IMG/VR virus record: IMGVR_UViG_3300044630_006926
Location: 1 to 21,177 of that record
DNA from: a virus
Strand: one strand, 5' to 3'
DNA length: 21,177 nt
Shown here: one piece after another, positions 1 to 7,955 of the stretch
How positions within the stretch are numbered: position 1 is the first letter of the stretch
Layout of the letters: each line of letters begins with the position of its first letter
Position numbers and translations under genes: made by a program
The notes under the pieces: model-generated
What the model was told of the DNA's origin: nothing
What the model saw: the letters and a program-made list of their open reading frames with translations, nothing else
Database searches by the model: none

Positions 1-1565
1 AAGCGGGGGTCTTCTGGTAAGTCTTCGTATGCTACAACAAGATTGTGATAAATTTCTGCCAATACATCGCCGTACTGCTCGTCGAATTGATCTTCTCCGA
101 TTAGATTCTTAAGTTTTTGTGCGGCGTCTTCAGCTCTGAAACGAACAAGATCGCCGACTGATATCATTTCGTTTTCGTCTCTGTATTCAACTTCAAAAAT
201 TAAATTAGCGACTTCGGCATCTGTCCTATCAAGAAAATATTGTTCGTCTTCTTCGCTATAGCCATAACGGTCATAGTAAGAGTCTACGAGTGATACATTT
301 TTTGGAAATTCTTTTCTTATTTCTTCAAGGTACCTTGCTCGCCGCTTAGCTGCTGGCTCTACATATAGGCTGATACCGTCTTCTCGACCGCTACGTCCTG
401 TTGAGTCAAGACCAAGACCGTCAACTGTGTCTGCATCAAGCGCATTGCCTTCAATGTCTGTGTAAATTGAACGAAGATAGTCCCAGCGGACGTCATCACG
501 TGTCAAGGCTGGTGCTGGTGGCTCGCCGATGCGCTCGTCGTACAGCTCTGGATCTCGGTTTTTAATGTACTCGGCAAACTTTTCACGCAGACGATCTGAG
601 TTTTCAGAATAAAGTTCTGCAAAGAAATCTCTTCTTGCATCGTCTACTCTAGCCCTGTCATCTTCGTTTCTTATATCGTCGTCAATTCCATTGTCGTCTA
701 AGTACTCTCTAAAGTTTTGTTCAGAGGTATCAACGCTATCTTCTAAAAACCTTTCAAGATTGAAAAGGTCATCATCTTTTACAAATTCAGAAAACAGCTC
801 ATCAATGTTACTATCGCGAGATGGGCCGCCTGTTGGTGCTTCGGCAACCTGTGGCTTCCTTGGGAAGCTTTCGCTGAAGTAGTCCTTTGGCTTTTCAAAT
901 TCGTCTCTAGCTTCCAGACCACGGGAGATCGTTTCTCCCATTTCGAGAACCTTTTCGTAATCGTCCTGGTCGGCAAGTGCTGCTTTTTGCATGTCGGCCC
1001 AGGAGTCGCCACGGCCTACTTCTTCGCCAATTGAGTTGTCACTGAGATCTGCACGGTGAAGTGTAAAAGTGTCGCCGTCTTTTTTAACAAAGTATCCGTC
1101 TTCTGAAGTCCAGATTTCTGGCTCGCCTTCAGGAGTTACCTGCTTTGTCCAGCCTGTAGGCTGCTCCATTCGCTTAAGATCTGCTGCGTTAATGGCAAGA
1201 CGCTCGGACGCGCGAACGTCGGCATCTGGGAGATCCTTTAGAGCGTCCCTGGGAAGAATGGCAGCTACAGAATCGCCTTTACTTGATGGCAGCGCGTAAA
1301 TACCGTCTGGAATACGGTCATCACCTTTTACTTCAATTTCAACATCTTCAGTACCAGACGCACCTACAACACGGCCAGACAGCTTGCGAACTCCATCCGG
1401 GAAGCGGATATTGAACATAAATCCGCCGCCCTGAAAGGCAAATTGGCCTTTGCGGTCACGACGTTGAAGTTTCGCGCGCATTGATCGCGCGGCCTTCGAG
1501 TTACCACCGAGGCCAAAGCCTAACGCAGCAATAATTGGGTCGAAATCGTTGTTTTCTTCGTTCAC
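1..1565 (-). CDS. Large head-region protein, paralogue A (3' end outside window)
   Basis: Open on the minus strand from a GTG at 1565 to the window edge, about 521 codons, with no stop. I do not recognise a named family. The first ATG (1481) begins MRAKLQRRDRKGQF, but the frame stays open upstream to GTG 1565, adding about 28 residues including DFDPII and GNSKAARS; a TAA lies nine codons further up. Residues after MRAK align closely with the next gene: RDRxGxFA, GGGF, GRVVG, DGIY, QPxGWT, GEPxxW, SSED/TSED, then RGxSWADxQKA. The two are therefore tandem paralogues over about 170 N-terminal residues, after which they diverge. The later part is acidic, rich in D, E and R, and probably helical. 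Its position downstream of portal suggests a head or internal virion protein (inference). Start choice is uncertain because no strong ribosome binding site precedes the GTG. Confidence 0.8.
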   Translation of the reverse strand, partial: MNEENNDFDPIIAALGFGLGGNSKAARSMRAKLQRRDRKGQFAFQGGGFMFNIRFPDGVRKLSGRVVGASGTEDVEIEVKGDDRIPDGIYALPSSKGDSVAAILPRDALKDLPDADVRASERLAINAADLKRMEQPTGWTKQVTPEGEPEIWTSEDGYFVKKDGDTFTLHRADLSDNSIGEEVGRGDSWADMQKAALADQDDYEKVLEMGETISRGLEARDEFEKPKDYFSESFPRKPQVAEAPTGGPSRDSNIDELFSEFVKDDDLFNLERFLEDSVDTSEQNFREYLDDNGIDDDIRNEDDRARVDDARRDFFAELYSENSDRLREKFAEYIKNRDPELYDERIGEPPAPALTRDDVRWDYLRSIYTDIEGNALDADTVDGLGLDSTGRSGREDGISLYVEPAAKRRARYLEEIRKEFPKNVSLVDSYYDRYGYSEEDEQYFLDRTDAEVANLIFEVEYRDENEMISVGDLVRFRAEDAAQKLKNLIGEDQFDEQYGDVLAEIYHNLVVAYEDLPEDPR

Positions 1566-1650
1566 TTGATAAGCTCGTACTTTCTGCGCTTAGTAGTCAA
1601 GGGCGGCTGTTGTTTATATTACTAGGTTCTGGGCGGGTTAACATTACTAC

Positions 1651-1669
1651 TTTGCTGCTTTTCAGCAAA
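1651..1669. repeat. Inverted repeat in the gap between the two large paralogues
   Basis: TTTGCTG and CAGCAAA form a 7-bp stem with a 5-base loop, just after the stop of the 652-codon gene on the minus strand. No T-run follows on that strand, so it is a poor intrinsic terminator. It may be an mRNA-stabilising or processing hairpin. The rest of the 110-base gap shows nothing else convincing. Confidence 0.35.
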
Positions 1670-1675
1670 AACTGG

Positions 1676-3634
1676 CTATGTAACAGATTGCCGTACTTGA
1701 GAGGCTCTAGAATCTTGGCTTTCTGCGCTGTATAGCGAGTGGTCACGACCGACAGCTAGTCTCATAATTTGATTTCTGCTTGAATTGGAAAGAAAATCTG
1801 GTGTAAAAAACTGTTCAATATTTTGAGACACCTGCGAATCTTGGTCTCCAGCTCTGTCAAGACGAGACGGATTTGTTCCCATGTGAATTTGATTTGTTAT
1901 CCCTAGATCGACTGAAATTTTTTGCAATAAAGCGTTGAATGCCGACTTGCGTGCGTCGGTATTACTAATTTCCATAATCCCTTTTTCAAAAATAATTGGC
2001 TCTATTCCATCTTCCCGTGCGCCGTAGGAGCCGGTTTTTGAAAGCTCGCGAATCGCTTCCGAAACTTGCTCTCTTGCAGAGACAATATCTGCAACATTAC
2101 TTACTGTTTTGTATGATCCGGCAGGGAACTTTAGTACTCCGCCAGCTTCCGGCGTAAAAAACGTATCTTCTGCAAGAATGTTATCAATTGAGCCTGGATT
2201 TGCTTCTAATAAGGCGCGAAGTGGAATAATAGCTATGTGACTGTTAGGGGGCCAGCCTCGCTCTTTAATAGGGTCAACAACGTGATTGAGAGCTGCATGA
2301 ATTGTGTGACGAGGTACAAATATTTCTCTACCGTCTTCAAGAGTTGTTGGGTACGCAGATGCTGGCTTAAGTGCAATATTGCCTTCATCGTCAATAGGAA
2401 ACGCATACTCAGTTTGATGAACCACATACAAATCATCAATAGAGCCATCTAAAATACGTTCTGCTGCCTTTTGATCTTCTTCTGACACTAAACCTTTGGC
2501 TATTCGCTCCCTAAGATTGGTTTCACTTTGCGGTTTAATGTCCCTGAGTGCGGCCTGTCTTTCACTTCGTATTTTTTCTACTTTTTGTTTACCAATTTCA
2601 GCCAGTTCTTCTAGTCGCGCCGAAGACGCTTCGTCTCCGCGAGCACCAGCGTATAAAAGCGCGTCAACTTCACTTGTAGATTTATAGCCCGTGCCGTCAT
2701 TACTGCTTAATGCTGATCTAGCGTACGCCCACTTAAGCGCGAGCTCTCTTCCTTCTTCACTGTCCATTTCTATGCCTGCGATTTTGTACGGATTGATAGG
2801 CACTATTTCTACATCGTCCATGTCTTCGCCGTACTTTACTACGTTGCGATCTTTTTCCATTCCAAAGTGAATTTTTTTACCGCCAATATTCCATACTTGC
2901 CCAATAGCAGCATTGACCGGATTTTCCAGTTCTGCTTTAGCTTTTTCTAAATCGTAATCACTAGTTACAAAACTCATGGAAGCTTCTTTTTCAAGACTTA
3001 CTGAATTATTTGGAAGTTTGTCTGTACTCTGAGCTGTTTCAGGGGCTGGTGAAAAAGGTTTGTCAATTTTTTCTTGTTTGCTGCTCGGCGCTGGCATTGA
3101 CGTTACATTGCCTTTTTCATAGTCAGCAGTTGCTTTTTGAATGTCCGCCCATGACTCTCCGCGCGCGATTTCATTTACGGGATTGCCTGCGCTATCGGAA
3201 TCGTACGCTACGTACGTATCAGCAAATTGGCGAACAATGAGTCCGTCTTCAGAAGACCATTCATTAGGTTCTCCAGGAGCGGTTTCTTTTGGAGTCCAGC
3301 CGCTAGGCTGCGCAGCTACTTTAAGACTGTTAATGTCAATTGCGTCTTCTTCTGTAATAGTTTGCTTAAGATTTTCTGTTTTTACATTAGTACCTTCAAT
3401 GTTAAGAACAGCTTTTACAGCCGTGCCTTTTCCTGAAGGTGCAGAGTAAATACCGTCTGGCACTCCTTTAACGCCGCGCATTTCAACTTCAATTAAGTCT
3501 TCGCCTGACTGGCCTACAACTCGTCCGGCGGCTGGACCGCTACTACCAGAAGAAAATTTAAAGTTGAAAGAAAAGCCTCCGCCCATTTCTGCAAAGCGAC
3601 CGAATCTATCTCGTCGCTGCATACGAGCGCGCAT
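1676..3634 (-). CDS. Large head-region protein, paralogue B; probably expressed as a -1 frameshift fusion
   Basis: 652 residues from ATG 3634. The N-terminal ~170 residues match paralogue A (RRDRFGRFA at 7-15, GRVVG 37-41, QPSGWT 109-114, SWADIQKA 161-168). Residues 185-215 are a low-complexity linker, and 320-400 look helical. A compact domain follows at about 401-510: LYVVHQTEY, a GNIALKP turn, PRHTIHAALNHVV, HIAIIPL, then a GGVLKFP strand. The HQT and later TIHAALNH elements faintly recall ADP-ribosyltransferase-fold proteins, but I cannot assign a function. No good ribosome binding site lies 5-12 bases before ATG 3634. The frame is open upstream for 24 more codons, and its last residues (SRAEKS) match paralogue A (SKAARS). 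Translation by -1 frameshifting from the 182-residue gene is therefore likely, giving an 857-residue product. Confidence 0.85.
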   Translation of the reverse strand: MRARMQRRDRFGRFAEMGGGFSFNFKFSSGSSGPAAGRVVGQSGEDLIEVEMRGVKGVPDGIYSAPSGKGTAVKAVLNIEGTNVKTENLKQTITEEDAIDINSLKVAAQPSGWTPKETAPGEPNEWSSEDGLIVRQFADTYVAYDSDSAGNPVNEIARGESWADIQKATADYEKGNVTSMPAPSSKQEKIDKPFSPAPETAQSTDKLPNNSVSLEKEASMSFVTSDYDLEKAKAELENPVNAAIGQVWNIGGKKIHFGMEKDRNVVKYGEDMDDVEIVPINPYKIAGIEMDSEEGRELALKWAYARSALSSNDGTGYKSTSEVDALLYAGARGDEASSARLEELAEIGKQKVEKIRSERQAALRDIKPQSETNLRERIAKGLVSEEDQKAAERILDGSIDDLYVVHQTEYAFPIDDEGNIALKPASAYPTTLEDGREIFVPRHTIHAALNHVVDPIKERGWPPNSHIAIIPLRALLEANPGSIDNILAEDTFFTPEAGGVLKFPAGSYKTVSNVADIVSAREQVSEAIRELSKTGSYGAREDGIEPIIFEKGIMEISNTDARKSAFNALLQKISVDLGITNQIHMGTNPSRLDRAGDQDSQVSQNIEQFFTPDFLSNSSRNQIMRLAVGRDHSLYSAESQDSRASQVRQSVT

Positions 3635-3682
3635 TGATTTTTCTGCGCGGCTATCCCCTGATGCTATAGTTGGTCGGAGGCT

Positions 3683-3712
3683 GCGGCCCGTACGAGCCGC
3701 TACTCTTTTGGG
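3683..3712 (-). other. Programmed -1 ribosomal frameshift signal (slippery site plus hairpin)
   Basis: On the minus strand CCCAAAA (3712-3706) lies in the phase C CCA AAA relative to the 182-residue gene, the canonical X XXY YYZ slippery arrangement. After a 5-base spacer (GAGTA, containing the first two bases of the zero-frame stop) comes GCGGCTC-GTAC-GGGCCGC (3700-3683), a 7-bp stem with one G.U pair and a tetraloop. After the shift, reading continues AGA GTA GCG into the 652-codon frame without a stop. All three required parts are visible in the sequence; only expression is unproven. Confidence 0.8.
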
Positions 3713-4248
3713 TAGTTATCGTTTTCGTATTGAATTGGGTCAATAGACGCTGTCAAAGGTACAATGCTTGGGCCAAGTGCAGACAGGCGAGCAAACGCAT
3801 GTGCGCGCTCAGTTGATCCTGGATTTGCAGCATGAGCACGAATAACAAGTTCGCGTGCTGATAAATCAACTAAAGGATCAGCAGCAATCCACTGCGCTTG
3901 TGCATGGCGCAATGCAGATGCTGTCATTGCATGCGGGCGAGTGGAGTTAGGGTGGCCGACAGGTAAAAGATCTGCATTACTCAGAGACATCGTTGATTCT
4001 TTATTGCGAGACGCTAATGACATAAAAGCAGACACTGCTTTAACTGCAGAAAAGATGCGGGCGCTAGGTTCGCTATTTCGTGTTTTACGCAGGTCACGGT
4101 TTGCTACTTCAATTGCGGTAGCAAACGGTACGCGACGTTCTGCCTGTAGGTACAAGTTTGACCGCTCAAGTAAAGCAAGAATTTCAGAACGAAGCTGTTG
4201 AGTATGCTGCTTTGTAAACGTTTTTCTTGTGTTTTTCTTTTTCATCAT
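3700..4248 (-). CDS. 182-residue head-region protein; zero-frame product upstream of the frameshift
   Basis: Starts with two adjacent ATGs (4248, 4245), 6 bases after the stop of the preceding gene and without a strong ribosome binding site, so it is probably translationally coupled. The N-terminus is very basic (MMKKKNTRK), then helical. Residues 92-111 carry ADLLPVGHPNST and MTASAL, the same two motifs found in the same order in the 349-residue neighbour. A further Ala/Arg-rich helical segment follows. The family is not recognised; its place after portal and Dps suggests a capsid-morphogenesis or internal protein (inference). The last codons contain the slippery heptamer, so this protein may be made both alone and as the N-terminal part of an 857-residue fusion. 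That resembles the G/GT logic of tail chaperones, but the setting here is a head region. Confidence 0.85.
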   Translation of the reverse strand: MMKKKNTRKTFTKQHTQQLRSEILALLERSNLYLQAERRVPFATAIEVANRDLRKTRNSEPSARIFSAVKAVSAFMSLASRNKESTMSLSNADLLPVGHPNSTRPHAMTASALRHAQAQWIAADPLVDLSARELVIRAHAANPGSTERAHAFARLSALGPSIVPLTASIDPIQYENDNYPKE

Positions 4249-4254
4249 ATTCGT

Positions 4255-5304
4255 CTAGCTTTCTGTTTTGTCAACAAATGTACGAGGAAGAAGATCAGTA
4301 TCTTTGTCGTTTTTATAGAGATTTATTGCAAGAGATTTTGCGCGCTCAAAAGGATCTTCTCGATCGTTTACGCCACGCATCCAAGCAGCACGGAAAGCTG
4401 GAACTGTTTCATAGCCAAGTCCGCTGTATTCTGCAAAGGCTACGATCGCGTGCTCAGGTGATTGATACTCGTCTTCGTTTTTCAGCGCGATGATTAGTTC
4501 ATTCTCAGCTAAGGCAGAAGCGGTCATTGACTCTACTGAGTTTGTTGACTTTGGATGTGCTTTTGGAAGAAGATCATTGTCTTGCTTGTAGTTTGGATTT
4601 GTTGGTCGTCCGGACCTAAGAAGCTTGAGGTACGCATTAACTCGAGCCATTGCCCATTGATCACGAGTTTTGCCGGGACGGTGCGAGCTTGAGTACGCGC
4701 CAGCGCCGCGACGATACACGGCTTTTAACTGACCTAAAGTTGCTTTACGACCAGCCGGTGCTTTTTCATTATGCTCTTTAACTTTATTTTTGAGCGCTGT
4801 TTCTACTTTTTTTGAAAAGACAATCTTTTTTCCACCAGCGGCAGAGCCTGGCTTGTTTTTCTTTGAGCCGTAGATGCGATCTTTTTTCGGAGCTCTACGA
4901 GAAGCCGCGGCAGCAACTGCATCTGGTTGGCGCTGAACTTCTTCTTGAGCTTCAATAGGCTTTGCAGCTTCTTCTTTTCTTTTTACTTCGACTGCAGAAG
5001 TAACAATACCGTCAGGGATTAAAGCAAAACGGCAATAACCTTCTGGTTCAACTTCATCATAAATAATTTTGCAAATAGTTCCGCCTGCGTAGAGAATGCA
5101 GTTTTCGCACTTAACTCCGATATCTTTATTTTCATTTTGTTCGGGTGGTTCGTAGCCAACCCAAACGCCGGTGTCGTCATCGTTAAACTTGCCGTACTTT
5201 TTTGCAATAGCAACTAAGGCATCAGCAAGCTCTTGTTCTTCAGGAACAATGGCAGAAGCAAGTATGCTTTCTACTTCTCTTTGTGCTCGCGTTTTCTTTA
5301 ACAT
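4255..5304 (-). CDS. 349-residue protein: four-cysteine cluster plus DUF5824-like domain
   Basis: Three parts are visible. Residues 60-100 hold four cysteines, C66-x2-C69-x8-C78-x12-C91, ending YCRFALIPDG; the pattern resembles small Fe-S (HiPIP-like) or zinc sites. Residues 100-160 are a low-complexity charged linker. Residues about 163-232 (FSKKVETALKNKVKEHN, LGQLKAVYRRGAGAYS, HRPGKTRDQWAMARVNAYL) recall the phage domain annotated as DUF5824, named here from memory. The C-terminal ~105 residues carry DNDLLPKAHPKST, MTASAL and a terminal TDLLPRTF. The first two are shared with the downstream 182-residue gene. The start ATG is 27 bases after the dps stop. Its role in the virion or head assembly is inferred from position. 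Confidence 0.85.
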   Translation of the reverse strand: MLKKTRAQREVESILASAIVPEEQELADALVAIAKKYGKFNDDDTGVWVGYEPPEQNENKDIGVKCENCILYAGGTICKIIYDEVEPEGYCRFALIPDGIVTSAVEVKRKEEAAKPIEAQEEVQRQPDAVAAAASRRAPKKDRIYGSKKNKPGSAAGGKKIVFSKKVETALKNKVKEHNEKAPAGRKATLGQLKAVYRRGAGAYSSSHRPGKTRDQWAMARVNAYLKLLRSGRPTNPNYKQDNDLLPKAHPKSTNSVESMTASALAENELIIALKNEDEYQSPEHAIVAFAEYSGLGYETVPAFRAAWMRGVNDREDPFERAKSLAINLYKNDKDTDLLPRTFVDKTES

Positions 5305-5331
5305 AATGACTGCCTAAATCCTAGTTACTAA

Positions 5332-5829
5332 TTAATGAAACATTGAATCAACAGGGGTGAGATGTGCGCGAAGCATCCATGCCCACTTTTGATGCATGTC
5401 AATTCGCCCTGCAATGAAATCAGCGATACCTTGCTGATTTGCCGCATCGGCTGCTGCAAAACTTTCTTTAAGGCAATCAAGCATTATTTCGTTTGCAGCA
5501 AAAAGATCATGGCACATGCTCATTGGGTTACAACCGCATTCCATGTCTTCAATACTTGTCAACGCGGCAAACTCTGCCAAACGGTACGGAGCAAGAGCAC
5601 CGAGCTTGCGAAGATTTTCTGCAAGTGGGTCAATTGATCCATACACATCGCTGTAAATTTCGCCAAAGAACTCGTGGTATTGCGTAAAGTCTGGGCCCAT
5701 AACATTCCAGTGATGTCCTTGAGCTTTAAAAGCAAGAACTACTGCGTTACCAAGACACTCTGCAAGTGATTCAGCAACAGCTGGGTCACCAACGCCGTAC
5801 CCAATTGGGTTCATTTCTTCTTTATACAT
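5332..5829 (-). CDS. dps: Dps-family ferritin-like protein
   Basis: 165 residues, the usual Dps length. Dps proteins form 12-subunit cages that oxidise ferrous iron with peroxide at inter-subunit ferroxidase sites and protect DNA. The signature is clear: HHWNVMGPDF at 39-48, YHEFF at 51-55 and IDPLAENLRKLGA at 66-78. Ferroxidase ligands H40, H52, D67 and E71 are present with canonical spacing (H, +12, +27, +31). The ligand expected at +16 (Asp or Glu) is Gly56, with Glu57 adjacent, so the site may be altered. Cysteines at 98, 100 and 106 are unusual for the family. The N-terminal tail is short and not basic, so DNA binding through a Lys/Arg tail is unlikely. The ribosome binding site is AAGGA before ATG. 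It sits 9 bases after the portal stop, presumably co-transcribed with head genes. Confidence 0.93.
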   Translation of the reverse strand: MYKEEMNPIGYGVGDPAVAESLAECLGNAVVLAFKAQGHHWNVMGPDFTQYHEFFGEIYSDVYGSIDPLAENLRKLGALAPYRLAEFAALTSIEDMECGCNPMSMCHDLFAANEIMLDCLKESFAAADAANQQGIADFIAGRIDMHQKWAWMLRAHLTPVDSMFH

Positions 5830-5838
5830 AAGTTATCC

Positions 5839-7602
5839 TTATTGTTCGGTCGGCGCTGGTGGCGCTGTTTCTTCTGTTGCTGGCTCAAGCAATCCAGTTG
5901 GCGCAGGAGCAGGTTCTGATTCTCCAGCAGGTTGCGCCATTGGTGGCATACCAGGTTGGCCACCTTGAAGCATTTGCTGAAGTTCTGGAGGCATTGGCGC
6001 TACGCTATTTGCCTGTTGTGCATTTCTTGTAGATGCCATAAGATCGGGAGCAATTGCACCAATGACTGCTTCTGTGAGTTCAGGAGTAATTGCGCCTTTT
6101 TCAATAATCATACGAAGTGCAACTTCTTCTGGGCTTGGTGCATCGGCTTCGCTAAATCCGTGCATTCTTCGCCAAGTGTCAAAGCTAACTGCCATCTTTC
6201 CAAAGCCAGACTCGGCGTCTGCAGCTCTGTCGTTGCGAGTAGCAACTGCAGATGGGTCGTACCAAATAACAATACGATCAACTTCAGCCTCGGGGAAACC
6301 GTTTGCAATAAGATACGGACGCAAGTACACAATTGTAAGCGCGTCTGCAATAAGCAGCATTAACGGTTCAATGTGCGACTTGTACAGTGACTCGTCAATT
6401 TGCATTGCATTGCTGTATTTGACATTTGCAAGTCCGGTAACGATATCTTTTGGAACATCCAAACCTTGCAAAATTCTTTCAAGCACACGATCCGAACGAG
6501 CAGCAAGTGCTGGGTCAAATGAACGCTCAAATTTGAACTGCTTAATTTTGTCGCCAAGTTCAGCAGGTCCGCGAATAATCAAAGGAACAACCGCACTGGC
6601 TGAGTCCTCATCACGAATTGGAGTTGTCATCGCGTCGATGAGCTGATCCTCGAACTCGTCTGCAGCTTCCTCTGGTGTAAACCCGGGATCAAGATCTGTT
6701 TCATCATCGTACGGGTAGTTCGGATCTGGAGATGCCGCAACGCTAAGACCGTCGGGCAGATAGAGCGCGCCAGCGTTCAGACGGGAACGCGCCGTTGCAC
6801 GGAACGTGCGGTTTAGCAAAAGAAGTTCTGCGCAAAGATCTAAAAGACCGCGCAGTGACGAATCCGCTTCGTCAGAAAATCTTGGGTGAGCACGCCAGAT
6901 ACGCCCAACGAAAGCGTTTTCTGGCAAAGGAATAATTCCTTTATTAACTTTGCTACTGCTTGACGACCCTGCATTTTGTCCGGGCAGATAATCTCTTCGA
7001 GCAACAATGCCGTACTTATTTTTGCTGTCGATTTGAACTTCGTCTACAGAGCGAATATCCCATGATTCTGGAATGCCAGAGCCAATACGGGCTGGCATCT
7101 GCACTAGATAGCACTCACCTGTCACTGAAAGGTTCAGAGCGGCATCTCGTAATAGACCAGCCTGACCGCCATAAGCAGAATCAAGACGTGATAGAGCCCT
7201 TTCTGCGGCCGCCCCAAGCCGTGCGTCAATATTGCTTGCATTACGGACTGAAACTGGGGTTTCAGCCGGGTTATCAATAACTGCTGCATACAAGCGAATA
7301 CGGGAAACTACAGAAGCAACGAGGTTAAATGCATACTTAACTTCGCCAATCGCGTCGTAGTACTCCCAGGCTTCTCCCTGCCATGCAGAGGAAGTTGACT
7401 GTCTACGATTCTTAAAATACTCAGCTTCGCCCTTGTCGTTCATGCGAACCTGAGCTGCCGCCGCGGTCAAAGCACGAGGAGCAGAAAATGGCGCTGATTC
7501 CGCAAATGTGAATCCAGCAGGCGGAACCTGCTGTACAACACGCGACGGCGGTGTAGCCGTTCTCCGTGTCGGTGGTACTTGTTCTCGGCGGAATACGCCC
7601 AC
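5839..7602 (-). CDS. Phage portal protein
   Basis: 587 residues from GTG 7602, preceded by AGGAG eight bases upstream. The portal forms the dodecameric ring at one capsid vertex through which the terminase packages DNA. Recognition rests on the actinophage-style segment EAWEYYDAIGEVKYAFNL (about 75-92) followed by VSRIRLYAA, the GECYLVQMP and IWRAHPRFSDEADSSLRG stretches, the clip/stem-like middle ending VPKDIVTGLANVKYSNAMQI, and IADALTIVYLRPYL in the wing region. The last ~70 residues are Pro/Ala/Met-rich and probably disordered. The length is in the normal range. It is followed directly by dps, with the terminase 5 kb upstream on the same strand. Confidence 0.92.
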   Translation of the reverse strand: MGVFRREQVPPTRRTATPPSRVVQQVPPAGFTFAESAPFSAPRALTAAAAQVRMNDKGEAEYFKNRRQSTSSAWQGEAWEYYDAIGEVKYAFNLVASVVSRIRLYAAVIDNPAETPVSVRNASNIDARLGAAAERALSRLDSAYGGQAGLLRDAALNLSVTGECYLVQMPARIGSGIPESWDIRSVDEVQIDSKNKYGIVARRDYLPGQNAGSSSSSKVNKGIIPLPENAFVGRIWRAHPRFSDEADSSLRGLLDLCAELLLLNRTFRATARSRLNAGALYLPDGLSVAASPDPNYPYDDETDLDPGFTPEEAADEFEDQLIDAMTTPIRDEDSASAVVPLIIRGPAELGDKIKQFKFERSFDPALAARSDRVLERILQGLDVPKDIVTGLANVKYSNAMQIDESLYKSHIEPLMLLIADALTIVYLRPYLIANGFPEAEVDRIVIWYDPSAVATRNDRAADAESGFGKMAVSFDTWRRMHGFSEADAPSPEEVALRMIIEKGAITPELTEAVIGAIAPDLMASTRNAQQANSVAPMPPELQQMLQGGQPGMPPMAQPAGESEPAPAPTGLLEPATEETAPPAPTEQ

Positions 7603-7641
7603 TACATTCTCCTAGTGTCTTTGATAACGGAACTGAGCAAC

Positions 7642-7667
7642 TTACTAATTTTATTATTCATTAGTAA
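7642..7667. repeat. AT-rich inverted repeat upstream of portal
   Basis: TTACTAAT and ATTAGTAA form an 8-bp stem around a 10-base loop, starting directly after the stop of the DUF1360 gene. No T-run follows. It may be an mRNA-processing hairpin or an operator at the head of the portal operon. Confidence 0.35.
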
Positions 7668-7955
7668 TTACCCAGCGCGGCTAAGGAATCCAGCAAACGC
7701 CGAAAGCGACAAGATTGTGCTCACGAAGATTGTTGGCTCGGTACTTATTTTATACATACTAAAAACCAATGATGCCACCCAAATGCTTGCACACCAGTTG
7801 CAGGTCACTAAATAGCCAATGCCGCCTTTATGTGGCGGAAACTTTTTCCAGACTGCTTCTCGTACGCGCTCAGAGACTGTGTCAGTTGTGATAAGCCTAG
7901 TCAAGCGATACGTAGCAAACGCGAGAATAAAGTAGTCAATAATGTTAATTGTCAT
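7668..7955 (-). CDS. DUF1360-family small membrane protein
   Basis: 95 residues from ATG 7955, not from the longer upstream start, because this ATG overlaps the previous stop as ATGA and AAAGGA precedes it. The features match DUF1360 as I remember it: a first hydrophobic helix ending in YRLTRLITTDTVSERVRE, then GYLVTCNWCASIWVASLVF with a CxxC at the start of a second helix, and a third hydrophobic stretch near the C-terminus. DUF1360 proteins are of unknown function and occur in Bacillus spores and many phages. A membrane location is predicted from the sequence. A role in lysis (holin-like) is possible but unsupported. Confidence 0.8.
   Translation of the reverse strand: MTINIIDYFILAFATYRLTRLITTDTVSERVREAVWKKFPPHKGGIGYLVTCNWCASIWVASLVFSMYKISTEPTIFVSTILSLSAFAGFLSRAG

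Noticed and set aside
1651-1669. Intrinsic terminator after the 652-codon gene
   Set aside because: The stem is present but the T-run lies on the wrong side for minus-strand transcription.
2233-2452. ORFs on both strands inside the 652-codon gene
   Set aside because: Shadow frames of a long, well-supported coding region; no start signals.
6062-6646. 194-codon plus-strand ORF opposite the portal gene
   Set aside because: Antisense of a clear portal sequence; the Ser-rich composition is what a mirrored frame gives.
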